This document shows, in pieces, positions 36,001 to 47,977 of a stretch of DNA of 64,000 bases; the stretch's first letter is position 1, and the number at the start of each line of letters is the position of its first letter. The DNA comes from Monocercomonoides exilis (lineage: Eukaryota > Preaxostyla > Oxymonadida > Polymastigidae), in NCBI GenBank assembly GCA_001643675.2, contig LSRY02000028.1, positions 620,001-684,000 on the forward strand. The letters are read 5' to 3'. A program made the position numbers and the translations under genes. The notes under the pieces are model-generated. The model was not told the origin of the DNA, did no database searches, and worked only from the letters and a program-made list of their open reading frames with translations.

Positions 36001-38761
36001 GTCAGTCTCAACTCTTCCTCGTGGGAACGCAAAACAGGCAACACGCCTTCCAAAGTATGGCTCAGCCGACACAAACACAAACACTGCTGGAATTTCTTCA
36101 TCAACTTCTCCTGCTTCACTTACACCGCAGCCTCTTTCTCAGCCTTCTTCTTCGTCTGCCTCATCGACCATGCGGAAGATGCAGCCACTTTCTCCTCTGC
36201 ATTATCTCCCTCCCTTCGAGCCAGACGCCAGCAAGCAGCCTGTGCTCTTCCTTCCTCCCCATCTCCTTTCGTTCATCCAAACAAGAGTACGCCCACTTTT
36301 CAGGCTGTTTGCGTGTGCTGACTTGGCGCTGCCAGAAAGCACTGCAGAGTATGAGGAGCAAGAAGCACTGGCCAGGAAGATGGAGAAGGAGATCGCAGAG
36401 ATTGAGAGAGACTCCTTCTATCGGCGTCTGAGCGACCTCAACAAGGCGCTGGAGGAAGAGCGGAGCATGAAGAAGAAGCAGGCAGAGGAAGATGGGGCAG
36501 CAGAAGGCGGGATGAAGAACGACGCGATCAACGGACTAGGAATGGGGCAGCTGTCGATGATTTCTGAAGAAGGCGAAGGATGCACACAGGAAATAGGGAA
36601 AGAAGCCAACAGCAACGCAATCACCACGATAACTGCGGAGGAGCTGTTCAAAACGTGGAACATCATCCGCGATGACCCACCGTCTGCGCTGAAGATTTAC
36701 AAACTGAAGAAGCAGATTAGGGCAATCTTCCCTCTGCACAGCAAGTCAGCCAGAAGAGATTCAATGAACACACATTTGGAGCAAAAAATCGAAGACAATT
36801 CAGACGAAACGAAAGAAGAGGAAAACGCAGACAAATCTAATGTTGCAGCAACTAGTGAAGAAGGGCAAAGAGACAGAGAAAGAGAAGGGGTTGCAAGCTG
36901 TGCTGATCCTTCAAATGGCAATTCACGATCAAATTCCTGCACTCTCTCAGAAAATGCAAACATTCCGTCACGGTGCACGCTCAACGCACGACTCTTTCTT
37001 CATCTGCTCCGCCGGGCGCGTCTCTTCGACAGCCGCCTCACACCCGCCATCGCTGCACTCTGCACACAAACCTCAATCTACACGGCCGAAGAAGTGGCAG
37101 CTGCTGAAGAGAGCGTGCGGAAAGCAGAGAAGGAGACGATGGGGCTATTCACTGCGAAGTTTACAGAGCTGCGGAGAGGGCGTAGAATGCGCTCGCGTGT
37201 CCCGTCTGCCAAAGGCGTGTCCCACCACAGCCGCTCTGACTCCATCAGCAGCCGCGTCTCCCTCTCACAGAGGCAGCCCACCCCGCCGAACACCACATCG
37301 CGCTCGAGATCCAACTCAACAGTGTCTGTGGCTGACACGCGCTTTCCTGTCCCGCTGCATCCAGAAGAAGTGGCTGATTTCGCATGGGCTGAAATTCTGA
37401 AGCCAAAGGAGGTGAGCATCCCCACAAACAGATTCCCGTCTCCAGCTGACTTCCATCTTTCAGGCAATAATTCACTTACTCGCCCTTCCTCGCCCACCAG
37501 CGCAAGATCAGTGCAGATGCAGCCTAAGTCGCATCCACCATCTGCTTCTGCATCTTCTGCAGTGCCAACTCCGTTGAGTGCTCACCAAACACAATTGACT
37601 GGTAAAGAGCCTCAAGCAAACTTATCTTCAAATCAGCTGCCTCCATCTTCATCTACCACTTTATCGCCAGCTGAATCGTCTCGACCAGACGAAGCTAATC
37701 AAGAACCAGAGTATAATTTCCCTATTTCACTTTCTTCTCTCTCCTCACTGCTTGACAGGGAGATGCTCTTCCCCGAGTTTATCCAGGCAATTGTGCGATG
37801 CGCGGCTGTCAAATACGACGATCGCTTCGTGAAGCCAACTCCACCGCCACCACCTCCACCTGAACCTGCCCCTCCACAAGCACCTCAGCCAACGCCAGAG
37901 GAAATTGCAGCACAGGAAGAGGCAGCAAAGGCAGCTGCAAAATCAACAGGCAAGTCATCAAGCAATCAAAAGGGCACATCAAAACCAGGCTCTCCACCGA
38001 AGAAAGGAGCGCCTTTGCAACCGTCGCCTGAAGAAATAGCTGCGAAGGAAGCAGCCGAAAGAGAAGCAGCAGAGAAGGAGGCTGCAGAAAAGCGAATGAA
38101 AGAGCAAGAAGAGAAGGCTAAGAGAGAAGCTGTTCCTGTTTTGGGAGAGCCACTGCGATTGGCTGTGCGTGTGGAGCGGTTTGTTGATACTTTGTTAGGT
38201 TCAGTTTTTGGAGAGAATTTGCTGAAGAAGAAAGCGCGACGAATCAAAATCATCCAAAAGAGGCTTAAGCTCAGTGGAGGAGAAGGAGAAGGACTGACTG
38301 AAACGGACGAGTGGGTGTGTGGGGAATATGCGAATGAAGTGAGCGGACTGTTGGCGCTTGACAGCGAAAGAGAGGTGGAAAATAAGTCGGAAATGACCGA
38401 TGAAGAACTGGAGGAATTTGAGGAAAAAGAAGAAATTGATAAGCAGCTGCATATGATATTGGAAGACGGAGAGAAAGAGGACTGGCTGGAAGGACCAGCA
38501 GTATTCCATCAGCCGTCGTTTGCAATCAGTTCGAGGCGAAGGGAACTTCTGAAAGAAAGAGAGGCAACACTCAGACAGCTGAGGAAGGAGATCGAGGAAA
38601 GCGGAATTGAACAGATGGCAGAGTTGGATCAGCTGGGAATGTCTGGCGACGAGGGAGGGATTGGGTTTGATGACGGTGATATGATTGAAGGTGAAAGCGA
38701 TTGGGAAGACGATGAAGTCAGCGATGAAGACGATGAATATGATGAATATGGCTATTATTGA
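33088..38761 (+). CDS. RSPH10B: MORN-repeat radial spoke head protein 10 homolog B-like, very long
   Basis: Six exons (33088-33163, 33247-33418, 33489-33572, 33629-33668, 33732-33806, 33860-38761) give 1,782 residues in frame. About nine MORN repeats fill residues 25-270, for example YKGSFKNGKMHGKGELEW, YEGNWENGQRHGYGRMKW and YSGEWRENKKHGEGVFLS. The irregular unit with NYPFFYSNRYVGSFVDGKRH is the pattern I associate with RSPH10B, whose human form is about 870 residues. The rest is far longer than usual: Ser-, Pro- and Gln-rich segments, charged coiled coils near 36340-36480 and 37900-38120, and LFPEFIQAIVRCAAVKY near 37770, which fits a conserved C-terminal region. An acidic tail ends the protein. 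RSPH10B belongs to the radial spoke head of motile axonemes. Intron 2 appears to use a GC donor (33419). Confidence 0.75.
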
Positions 38762-39106
38762 ACTTATTGAAATAACGATGTATTTTTTTCAAAGAATGTT
38801 TTTAATTTATTTTTGTTATGTAAGAATTTGACATTTAATTTTGAAATTCATTTCATTACTCTTCCATTTCTAATTGTCACAAAACAATTGACAGTTTTGT
38901 GCATGAGAATATTTTTTATTTGAAAAACGTTGAGAAAAATACTGACAAAAAATCCTTGATTTTCTTCTGGTGACGAAGATACATAATAATGCTGCAAAAC
39001 TTATGAAGTGCAAAAAAATGGAGAAAATTGAACAACTTCACAGCATCACATCTGTATCATCCAAAAAATTAATCAAAAAAATAATTACTTGTTTTCATAT
39101 TGAAAT
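38762..39106. other. Convergent intergenic spacer
   Basis: 345 bp of AT-rich DNA between converging genes. No feature was seen. Confidence 0.4.
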
Positions 39107-39668
39107 TTAAGGTAAAGGCTCCACTGCAAAGCGAAGTTCAGCTCCCGACTCTAACGCCATTCCAATGAAATCGATTGGCCATCCTTTTAAAACAATGGCA
39201 CACGGCTTTTGACGTGGATTTGTTTCTGATTCTTCCATTTGCGTAAAGATATGTGATAAAGTTATTACTAAAAATGTGATTGAATCCATATTTGATGGTG
39301 AAATTCCAGAAACAACAATAATTTGTCCGTCTTGCTTGAATTTACCTGTCAAAAATGCTTTAAATAATAGGATAAAAATTGAATAAATAATTATTTACTG
39401 TTTGTTCATACGTGTTTCTTGATTTGGAAAAGATGTTTTAAAAGCTGCTTCCATTTTACTAGCATCTGACCATTCTGTTGCGCTATGAGAACAGTTTTAT
39501 GCACATGTGAAATGAAAATATCCAAAGATATGAAGAAACAAACTCAAAATGCACTAATGGAATTCCTTCTCCTTTAATTTTTGCTAATATATCTGCATCT
39601 TGCATAGCATTATCAGTTTTAAAAATGAAACCAGTCTTTTTAGCTTCTGTTGGTAAAACTGCAGCCAT
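39107..39668 (-). CDS. Unidentified 144-residue protein, three exons
   Basis: Exons 39668-39544, 39482-39412 and 39345-39107 join in frame over GT-AG introns of 61 and 66 bp. The protein reads MAAVLPTEAKKTGFIFKTDN at the start, then DADILAKIKGEGIPLVHFDA, a central TEWSDASKMEAAFKTSFPNQ and GQIIVVSGISPSNMDSITFL, and ends RFAVEPLP. It has no signal peptide, transmembrane segment or low complexity and looks like a small compact soluble domain. Precise splicing and balanced composition argue that it is real. I do not recognise the family. It is divergently arranged with the acyltransferase gene, 262 bp away. Confidence 0.65.
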
Positions 39669-39930
39669 TTATTATTCAAATGATTGTTTCAAATATTATT
39701 CGTGGTTGATATGATCAAAACAATTTGTCACTCCCTATTGTCTGATAAATGAAATTTTGTTTGAAAATTGTTAAGTTGATAGTATTCATTTTCTTTTTGA
39801 AAAGATTGATTTTCATTTGATCATATTATTCTTATTTTTTTCATCTCACAATATAAAAGTTAAAAAATCAAGTTTGAATGCTTTCTAACAAGCGTTTTTT
39901 GTGCGGTTAATTAAGATATTTTCATTAAGG

Positions 39931-41282
39931 ATGTATCCAAAGGTAGACGAAGATTTGTTGAAAAAAATGCAAATGCATCCAAAGTTTAAGCATATTCTTC
40001 ATGATTACAAGCCAATGGTTATAAATATTTTTATTTTTATGTTCCCATTTGGAATTAAAAATTATTTGTTATTTTCATTGATTTTTCATTTCTTTAGACA
40101 CTTTATGAGAGATTTAAAATTTATATTTTTCCAGGTCCGATTTTGGCATTGATAAAAGGAGTACTCATGGTGTTTACGTTTTTCCTTCACTACGTCTGCC
40201 AAAGGATTGTATTTATTGGATATAATGTTTGAGTTCTATTCATTCATTCATTTTTATATAAATATTCTTTTCAAAATTTCCGATAGGATTGGGAAAAACC
40301 CGCTCCAAAATGGCGTCGAGTTGCTTCACAATATGTCATGAGATTTTGGTGTATTGTTGTGATGGTTTGCGCAGGGTTCTTTCACATCAAGTACATTGAT
40401 CACACAAAAAAACGACCAGTATCTCGGCAACCAAAAGATTTGCCTAAATTCAAGTGGAATGAACCTTATCCACTTGTAGGTCCACATATGTCGCTTTTCG
40501 ATATCATATCCGTTGGAGGATATGTTGGCACCCCATCCTTTGTTGCAAAGGCAACCATGAAAAATGTTCCAATTGTATCATTCTTATTAAAAGCCTATCG
40601 GTGCATTCTTGTTGAAAGGGAAGTCGAAAAAGCTAAAACAGGAAATTCACATTCATCTTCTGCTGGATTAATAGTGAAACGTATTTCAAATCCACAACCA
40701 AGTTTGTAGCCTTTATGGTTTTTAAAGTTCTTTTCATAAAAATTAAAATTATTGATGCCAACAGATGAATACACTCCACTCATTTTTGCGGAGGGAACTA
40801 CTGGGAACGGTACTTGTATCACTCGCTTTAGGAAAGGAGCATTTATTGCAGGAGTGCCAGTCCGCCCATTTGCTGTTCGCTATCCATACAAATTTTCTTC
40901 CATCAATTACGATACAGTTGATGCCTTTCCTTTGATGTGGAACATACTTACACAATTTTACTGCTCTTTCGAATTGGAAATATTTGATGTGTATAACCCA
41001 TCTGAAGCTGAAAAGGCAGATCCACAATTATATGCTTCAAATGTTGGAAGATACATTGCAGATCAGGTTGGATTACCGTACATAGATGATATTGACATGA
41101 GAGATAAAACAGTCTGTCTTCATCTTCTGAGGGGAAAAATATCTTGGAACGAAGCACTGGACGAATTAGACCATATTGATCAGCTTAGAAAAGAAGAAAA
41201 AATCAAAGATGCAGAAAGGGCAAAAGCAAATATGCTTGCACTTCATCGATTGGAGACAAATGATCGAGAAAAAGAGAATTGA
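39931..41282 (+). CDS. Lysophospholipid acyltransferase (LPCAT/AGPAT family)
   Basis: Four exons (39931-40017, 40098-40226, 40287-40701, 40765-41282) give 382 residues. Two N-terminal hydrophobic segments (FPGPILALIKGVLMVFTFFL and RFWCIVVMVCAGFF) suggest membrane anchoring. Motif I is GPHMSLFD, the HX4D acyltransferase signature. Motif III is LIFAEGTTGNGT, the EGT signature, followed by FRKGAFIAGVPVRPFAVRY. This arrangement is typical of LPCAT1/2-like enzymes, which transfer an acyl chain from acyl-CoA to a lysophospholipid, usually at the ER. The EF-hand domain of animal LPCAT1/2 is absent; the C terminus is instead a charged helix. The exact head-group preference cannot be read from sequence. 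Confidence 0.85.
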
Positions 41283-41630
41283 ACGAACAGTGATAAATAT
41301 TTTGAGGCATTTTACAATTATTGTGGTTTTTTTTTACGTGAATATGCGTTGAATTTTCAGAAATTACAGAATTTTTGCTTAAAAGAAATATTCATAGATG
41401 AAAAAGTACAAAAAATGGAATGTCAAATGACAAATCGTAAAATACATCAACGTTAATCAAGTGATAATTAATCTTCAATTTCCGGATTGATAAATCGGAT
41501 CGCGAAACCTCAGTATAGTTCAACTGTCGCATTGATTAATATTTATCATTTCTTCAACACGAGTTGCATTTTTGTAATCAAAAGACCAAAACTTGTTACA
41601 GCTTTAAAGTAGTTCATGATCCTTGACATT
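41283..41630. other. Convergent intergenic spacer
   Basis: 348 bp of AT-rich DNA. No feature was seen. Confidence 0.4.
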
Positions 41631-42121
41631 TCATACAGTTTTAGAAGAAATAACATTACTTCTGCATTCTTCAAGTTCCACAAATGATTTTGTAAGATCT
41701 TTTCCCGCTGCAGATAGAACTGCTTGAGATTTGTCTGCAAGTTGTTGCAGCTTTCGTTTATGTTCAAGAACTGTTGAAGTAATTGCTTGGTAATCGTTCA
41801 TCAAAACATTTTCTTTCAAATGGGAAGTCGATGTTAGTAATGATTCAATTGTTGAAATTAAGCTCTCAGCCTCTGCTTCAAAAACAACTTCATCTGCTGT
41901 AGATAAGACTTTCTCTTGGAGCTGAAAAATAAGCAAACATTATGAAAGAAAAATAAACTCAGAGAAATTCATTATTAATTCACACAAACTTTCGAAAGAT
42001 ATATCAGGGTTTCAAAAGATTTAGTTAATTTTTCAAGATCTTGAGTTATGGACGTTTCAATTTCATTGATTGCCTTTTTTGACCGTGAAGCCTGGATGAT
42101 GCTAACAGTTTGTTTTGACAT
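41631..42121 (-). CDS. MED22: Mediator subunit 22 (Surf5)-like protein
   Basis: Two exons (42121-41990 and 41921-41631) give 140 residues across a 68-bp intron, close to the usual MED22 length. The protein is almost wholly helical. It contains TQDLEKLTKSFETLIYLSKL and then AEAESLISTIESLLTSTSHL, and LKENVLMNDYQAITSTVLEH matches the region of MED22 where a DLKxxLILNDF-type helix is followed by a loop and a long helix. MED22 is a head-module subunit of Mediator that links activators to RNA polymerase II. Assignment rests on pattern and length rather than a signature motif. An extra small 3' exon is possible. It shares a 140-bp divergent spacer with UBA3. Confidence 0.55.
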
Positions 42122-42261
42122 TTCAAAATAATAAAATGTATTTTTGATCAACAATTGAAAAAGGTTAATTGAGCTTTCTGGTTTCACAAACAAGGTTTTT
42201 GAACATAACAAATAATAACATATCGAAATAACAGAAACCCATAAGAAATCCAAAATTCTTC
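42122..42261. promoter_or_regulatory. Bidirectional spacer between MED22-like and UBA3 genes
   Basis: Only 140 bp separate the two start codons, so both promoters must lie here or within 5' coding sequence. No TATA-like or initiator motif stands out. Confidence 0.4.
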
Positions 42262-44072
42262 ATGACTGAACAAACCACTTTACTTGACCAGGAACGTTGG
42301 GAAGGCATATATAAATTGATGGAGCATCCATCTATGCTCACTCCTGACTGCACAGAAGAGCCAGAAAAAGTATGATTAAAAATGTCATAATCAGATTTCA
42401 TTGAGCTTATTTTTAATCTTTCAATCAATTTATGATGAAAATTTACAATCTGTATTATGCAACACTTATTAAATTGTAATACGCGTCATTTAGTTAAAGA
42501 CATTTTTGCATTCAATGAAAATTCTTGTGATTGGTGCAGGAGGTCTTGGATGCGAAGTGTTGAAAGACCTAGCGCTGTCTGGCTTCACAGACATTCACGT
42601 TATCGATTTGGATACAATTGATATTAGTAATTTAAATAGACAATTTTTATTTACGGTTTGAGACTCTTTTATCTTTTGTTTTTGAACTGTCGAATAACTG
42701 TTTCTGGGCTTCTATTGAATTATCCTTCAGGAAAAGGATACAGGAAGGCCAAAAGCAGAAGTTGCAGCCGAGTTTGTTAACAAGCGTGTTGAAGGATGTC
42801 ACGTTACTCCGTTTGCAGAAAACTTTTGAAAATACAATAAATAATTTCATTATTTAAAAAATTTAGATATGTTGGAAATATCAAAGACAAGCCTATAACG
42901 TTTTATCACCAGTTTGATATGGTGATTTCTGGGTTGGATTCTGTTGATGCCCGTCGTTGGATGAACGCGACACTTGTGGATATTGCTCGAGATGGACAGA
43001 TTATTCCTTTCATTGATGGAGGCTCTGAAGGATTCTCTGGGCAAGTTCGTGTGATTCTTCCAACTGTAAATGCATGTTATGAATGCGGAATGATTTTGAT
43101 CCCACCACCTGTTACATTTCCTATGTGCACCATTGCTTCAAATCCTCGTGTTCCCGAGCATTGTGTTGAGTGGTCTTTGCTCGAATTCCCAAAGGCACAT
43201 GGTTTGAATTTTGATGAATATTTTTCATTGACTTCATTTCTTTTATTAACTCTTTTTTTTTGTTTTTTTACATCTTCACTCAGATGGAAGAAAGCCAGAT
43301 GGTGACAAAGAAGAAGATGTGTTGTGGTGTTTGAAATGTGCAAGCGAAAGAGCTGAAAAGTACAAAATCGAAGGAGTTGACTTCAAGCTCACACTTGGCG
43401 TGATTAAACACGTTATCCCAGCTATTGCATCCACAAACTCCATCATTGCAGCGATGTGTGTGAATGAGGCAATGAAGATTGCAATGAATGCCCTTAGCTT
43501 GGATAACTACTGCCAGTACTCTGGTGCTGAGGTAATGTTGATTCTCTTTCGATCTTTCATAAATTTCTTCATTTTTTCCTTTCTCTTTTGAATTTTCATT
43601 AATAATACAATTATTGTGTTTTGCCTTCCTCAATTGAAAATGCTGAAATAACAGCAACCTTACACCAACACATTTGAATTTTCTAAGAACGAGACCTGCC
43701 TTGTCTGTGCAGACATCTCATCCGAGATTGAAGTTCGCAAAGATGCTCAATTCGATGAAATAATGACAAAATTGAAAGAGAATCCAGAATAGTATGAATA
43801 TCAACTTTTCTACATACTTCTTTTTTAATTTATTTATGATTGTATTTTTTTATTTTCAAACAAATTATTTTTACAGTCAAATGAAAAACCCTTCTATTCA
43901 ACTACCTGGAGGAATTCCATTATACATGCGTGCACTTGCTCAAACGCACGATAATTTACAGAAACCAGTTGGAGATCTGTTTGAGTCGGGTACAGAATTG
44001 GCTGTGACAGATCCTGTGTTTCCACAGGGAATGTTCCTTCGACTGAAAGTAAAGTTTTCTAACGATGAGTAG
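42262..44072 (+). CDS. UBA3: NEDD8-activating enzyme E1 catalytic subunit
   Basis: Seven exons (42262-42369, 42494-42655, 42731-42810, 42867-43201, 43284-43531, 43655-43791, 43877-44072) give 421 residues; human UBA3 has about 463. The nucleotide-binding loop [18 protein letters not shown] is at residues 51-68, followed by [17 protein letters not shown]. The catalytic cysteine is Cys204 in [16 protein letters not shown]. Zinc-site pairs are CYECG and CLVCAD, and [18 protein letters not shown] is the crossover region. The C terminus keeps the ubiquitin-fold domain ([19 protein letters not shown]). With an APPBP1-type partner it adenylates NEDD8, forms a thioester and passes it to UBC12 for cullin modification. 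Confidence 0.96.
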
Positions 44073-44228
44073 TTTTATTTTTTGATTGTTATTTAAAATT
44101 TTTTGGCTCTTTAGAAATGCTTTAAAGAAACAATTAATAAATATATTTTTTTAAATCGAACTACGCGAAAGCTTTATTTTATGAAAAATTGATCAAAAAT
44201 TTGAATAATATTTTTATTTGACCGTTCG

Positions 44229-44940
44229 ATGAGTTCTTCAGAGGGCTCTGTAGGGGCAACAAGCCTTTTGCGATGCAAACTTGCTGTTGTTGGTGATGGG
44301 GCTGTTGGAAAGTCGAGTATTGTACAACGATTCATCAGTTCTGATTCTGGATTTAACCCAGCTTACACATTGGTATATATTTTCCATGTTATTAAAAAAA
44401 TTCAGTTTTATCTTTCCATCTTATTGTTCAAAAATAATAAAACAGACTCCTGGCTGCGACCTGGAATTTAAGCAATATTTTGTAAAGGATTACAACACAA
44501 CTGTCGAATTTCTTATTGCTGATGTTGGAGGCCAGCAATTATTCAGCACGCTCCGCAAAGAATATGTATAATATTTTTTAATACGCATTAATGCATAATT
44601 TATTTTCTTTTTTTGATAGTTGACAAATATTTCTGCAGTTTTATATGTTTATGATATTACAAATGAGGAATCCTTTCTCTCTCTTCAAAAATGGTACAAA
44701 GAGGTCGAAGAGGCAGCCGGAAGAAATCTTCCTGGAGTGGTTGTTGGAAATAAAGTTGACTTGCGTTCTGTGGGAATTGTCGATCCTCTCAAAGCTTCTG
44801 AATTTGCTCGTCTTCATGGGCTTTCATTTGTTGAATGCAGCGCAAGCGAGAGCGTAGATGTGCTCTCTCCTTTTGATACAATAGCTACAGATATGTGCAA
44901 GCTATTTCAAGAACGAGTTGAAGCTCTCAAGCTTTTGTGA
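44229..44940 (+). CDS. IFT27: Small GTPase IFT27 (RABL4)
   Basis: Three exons (44229-44372, 44446-44565, 44620-44940) give 194 residues. The P-loop is GDGAVGKSS (residues 21-29). A TPGCDLEFK segment stands at switch I, DVGGQQLF at switch II (Gly then Gln, not the Rab AGQE), GNKVDL at G4 and ECSAS at G5. The spacing and the phrases VYDITNEESF, LPGVVVGNKVDL and FQERVEALKLL match IFT27 better than any Rab. There is no C-terminal cysteine for prenylation, as expected for IFT27. With IFT25 it forms part of the IFT-B complex that moves cargo in cilia and flagella. Confidence 0.85.
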
Positions 44941-45133
44941 TTCATTTCATATCAATTCAAAAACACATATCTTTCATTTCACAATTGTTCAAATCATTTT
45001 TTATATTTAAATCAAGATTCTTGTGATTTGCTGTTTATAAAAAACGATAGCCAAACATTTTAGTTTTTTTCTGATCGACCCACTTCCAAAATAAGGCAAA
45101 CAAAAGTGAGAAAGAAAATTAGAGAGTTCGGTG

Positions 45134-47977
45134 ATGGCGTTGAGTGTCCCTATCGTAGCTCGTATAAATGAGACAGGATTAAAACTTTTATACAGGCTAC
45201 GACTCGAGGTGACAGCTGGAGAGTTGAGAACATTGATTGCTGATGATCTTTTTACTGATAGAGAAAATGTTGTTTTAGTTCATAAAGGAAAATCTTTAGT
45301 TGACAATGTCATTCTCAATGGTAAGTATTTTATGTATTTTTAATATTTTGTTTATAATAATTAAAACTGTATCTTATCCTGCAAACAAAACATGATTTGT
45401 TATTAATTGATTCTCATCGATGAGGATTGGATCCATCACGTCCATTACAGTTTAGAATCATTCTTCGGTATGAATCAAGCACTTTTTTTCCATTTATATT
45501 AATTTGAACACAACAGCGATGGCATACTTCAAAGCGCTTGGTCTTCTTTTAAAGAGAAAAGGCCTCATCAAACAGGAACAACATTTAATAGACTTCCAGA
45601 TTTACCCGTGGGAACAGATATTAAATATCCAAAACTGAAAGACGGAGAACTTTTAATGCAGAGCTACAGTATGGATCAACGAGTAAGAGATTTACTCAGG
45701 ATTCAAACACCGCTTCTCGCGGATGCAATCGAAACAGGGAGTCTGGAGCTTGTTAACAAGATATTGTTGGAGCGTTTTCGAACAGAGATGAAAGCCTATA
45801 TTGTTCATAAGCACAAGGAAGTACGCTTTTCTCTTTGCAAATTTTATACAAATGAATATTTTCGTGATTTAGAAATATGTGACCATTTTTCCTTATGCCC
45901 CAGATGCAAAAGAAGAGCTTTCAAAAGCTCAGAAGAAATTTGCAGTTGAAGGAAACTGGAAGAAGGCACTTCAGCTATTGCCAGATGTATGCCACATCTC
46001 CTGTTGATTCATTTATTTGCTTATTTTGAATATAATCGAAGTCTTTTCATGTTCAAACAAGTTTGTTTTGTGCAGGATTTATCAACGATGTGCGTGTGGC
46101 TATCCTTATTGACTCAGGAGCTGCAAGAACGTTTATCACACTGCAATGTGCAATCAAATGCGGGTGTGCTCTTTTCTAATACTTAATGAAAAAGCTTATC
46201 TTTGATTTATCGATATTCGATTGCTATATATACTATCACAATACTCGTATAAACAATACAATTAATATTATCCTTCCCCACTTCAAATAACTCATTTCCA
46301 GATTGGAAGATGTGATTGACCAGACGATACACGGCACAGCTGTTGGAGTTGGAACTGGGGTCATCATGGGCTATATTCATTCAGTTGATTTGATGGTTTC
46401 TTCTTCTTCTTCTTCTTTTAGAGACACAAATTTATATTTTTTGATTTATCAATTTTTTTATTGCGACAATCACTCCAAATGATATGTTTTTGCAATGGTG
46501 TTACGCGAACAGATTGAAGGAATGCTTGTATCCACTCCAATGTTTGTGCTGGAAGGGGGCGTATTTGATGTATCACTTGGAGTCGACAATTTGCGAAAAT
46601 TTCGAGTTTGTAACAACAGAACTCTTACATTATTTGTGTTTATCATTAAACTTTCACGATTCATTTTTAAATTCAAATACTTTTTTCTCTGCTTTGTCTG
46701 TTTTTCTGATGAAGTGCAAAATCGATTTGATTGATAATTCGATGACGATAGGCCCTTACAAGTGCAATTTCCTCACAGAAGACGAGCTGAGGCATTTCGA
46801 TGATGTCTCACACCCACAACCATCAGCCTCTTCACAGGAAGATCTTTTTAACACAACTTTGCCTCCGTTTTTATCGATTCTTTCTCAGAAAACAACTAAA
46901 AATGGCAGCACATTTCACCAAGACGATGAAGCACCAACTCCACTGCTTTCCAGCTCTTTTGCTTCCACCTCATCCACTTCATCCATTTCATCCCAAACAG
47001 CTTCTCCCCCAGCTGAACTCTCCATCCAAGACAAACCAACAGAATCTCCTTCCAGCCCTTCATATCCAGCCATTGTGATCCATCCTCCCAAAAATGCTGC
47101 ACCTGCCCAGCCGTCTCCTCTGCGCCAAGCTGCAGGAAACGACAACGCCTCTGTTGCATCTGACTCTTCTGATGCTTCCTCTCTATGCCAGGCGCCTTCC
47201 ATCGCCTCAGACATCACTGTGATGTCTGACCACCTCAGCGACTGCGATGTTTCTCATCCGCAGCACAAAAAGCGCCTTCCGTCTGCTTCTTCGTACGCTC
47301 AGCCACAGACAGCTCCGAAGATCGTGGCATCGAGCCAGCCGCAACGTGCAAAGAATCCGTACCCGCCAATCAACCCAGCCACACACCGCGGCGTCCATTC
47401 AGGCTCTGGCCATCGTCGGCTGCTCCTGCCGCTGAATCTGCCTGGCTCAGCAGGCAGCCCCCGAATAGCTGTTCCTCGGGCACTGAAGCCACGCTCGCTT
47501 GGAGATGCACATTCACATTCGCATTCTCATCCTCATTCACATTCACATTCACGCCCACATCACGCACACTCTCCCTCCTCTGCACTTCGCCCTTCTTCTT
47601 ATCACGTTCCGCCGCATGCAGCTTCGCCTGTCTCTGCCTCTCCTCCGAAAGACTATCCTCGCTCAGACCGCCACCACCGCCACCATCACAACCGGTCTGA
47701 TCCTGAGGAATCGCCTCTTCTTTCGCCTGTTCCAAGTCCTCTTGTGCCGCCATCGCCTTCTCCGCCTCACATCCGCACGACAACTTCGCTGCTTGCCAAT
47801 TCAAGCTTGAAAGACGCATCCAGCTCATTTTCTGTGTCGTCGTCGCCGTATCAGTCTTCCCCGTTTGTGGAAACGCTGACAGAAATGGGATTTGGAAAGC
47901 GAGAAGCTATTTATGCTCTGCATCAGTCGCGCGGAAATCTTGAGAAAACGATTCATCTTTTAACTCAAATGCTATGA
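45134..47977 (+). CDS. DDI1: DDI1-type ubiquitin-receptor aspartyl protease
   Basis: Eight exons (45134-45320, 45425-45467, 45517-45820, 45873-45986, 46042-46163, 46302-46395, 46513-46605, 46715-47977) give 739 residues. A ubiquitin-like domain (residues 1-77, ending QFRIILR) is followed by a helical HDD-like domain (MDQRVRDLLRIQTPLLADAI). Next comes a retroviral-type protease fold with the active-site motif VAILIDSGAARTF (Asp240), GVGTGVIMGYIHSVDLMIEG and DVSLGVDNLRKFRCKIDLID. After about 300 disordered residues, including a His/Ser-rich run near 47500-47580, a UBA domain closes the protein (FVETLTEMGFGKREAIYALH). DDI1 proteins cleave or shuttle heavily ubiquitinated substrates to the proteasome. 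The disordered linker is unusually long. Confidence 0.93.

Noticed and set aside
42811-42866. End of the UBA3 reading frame at the TGA near 42836
   Set aside because: A GT donor at 42811 and an AG acceptor at 42865-42866 restore the frame and match the family order.
45821-45904. Single intron 45821-45903 in DDI1
   Set aside because: It breaks the frame. Ending the intron at 45872 leaves an in-frame exon that continues smoothly into the HDD-protease linker.
46042-46605. Retroviral protease remnant at the DSGA motif
   Set aside because: The flanking UBL, HDD and UBA domains and clean splicing show a cellular DDI1 gene rather than a retroelement.
47500-47580. Microsatellite CATTCA repeat as a separate feature
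   Set aside because: It is the in-frame His/Ser coding run of the DDI1 linker, not an independent repeat.
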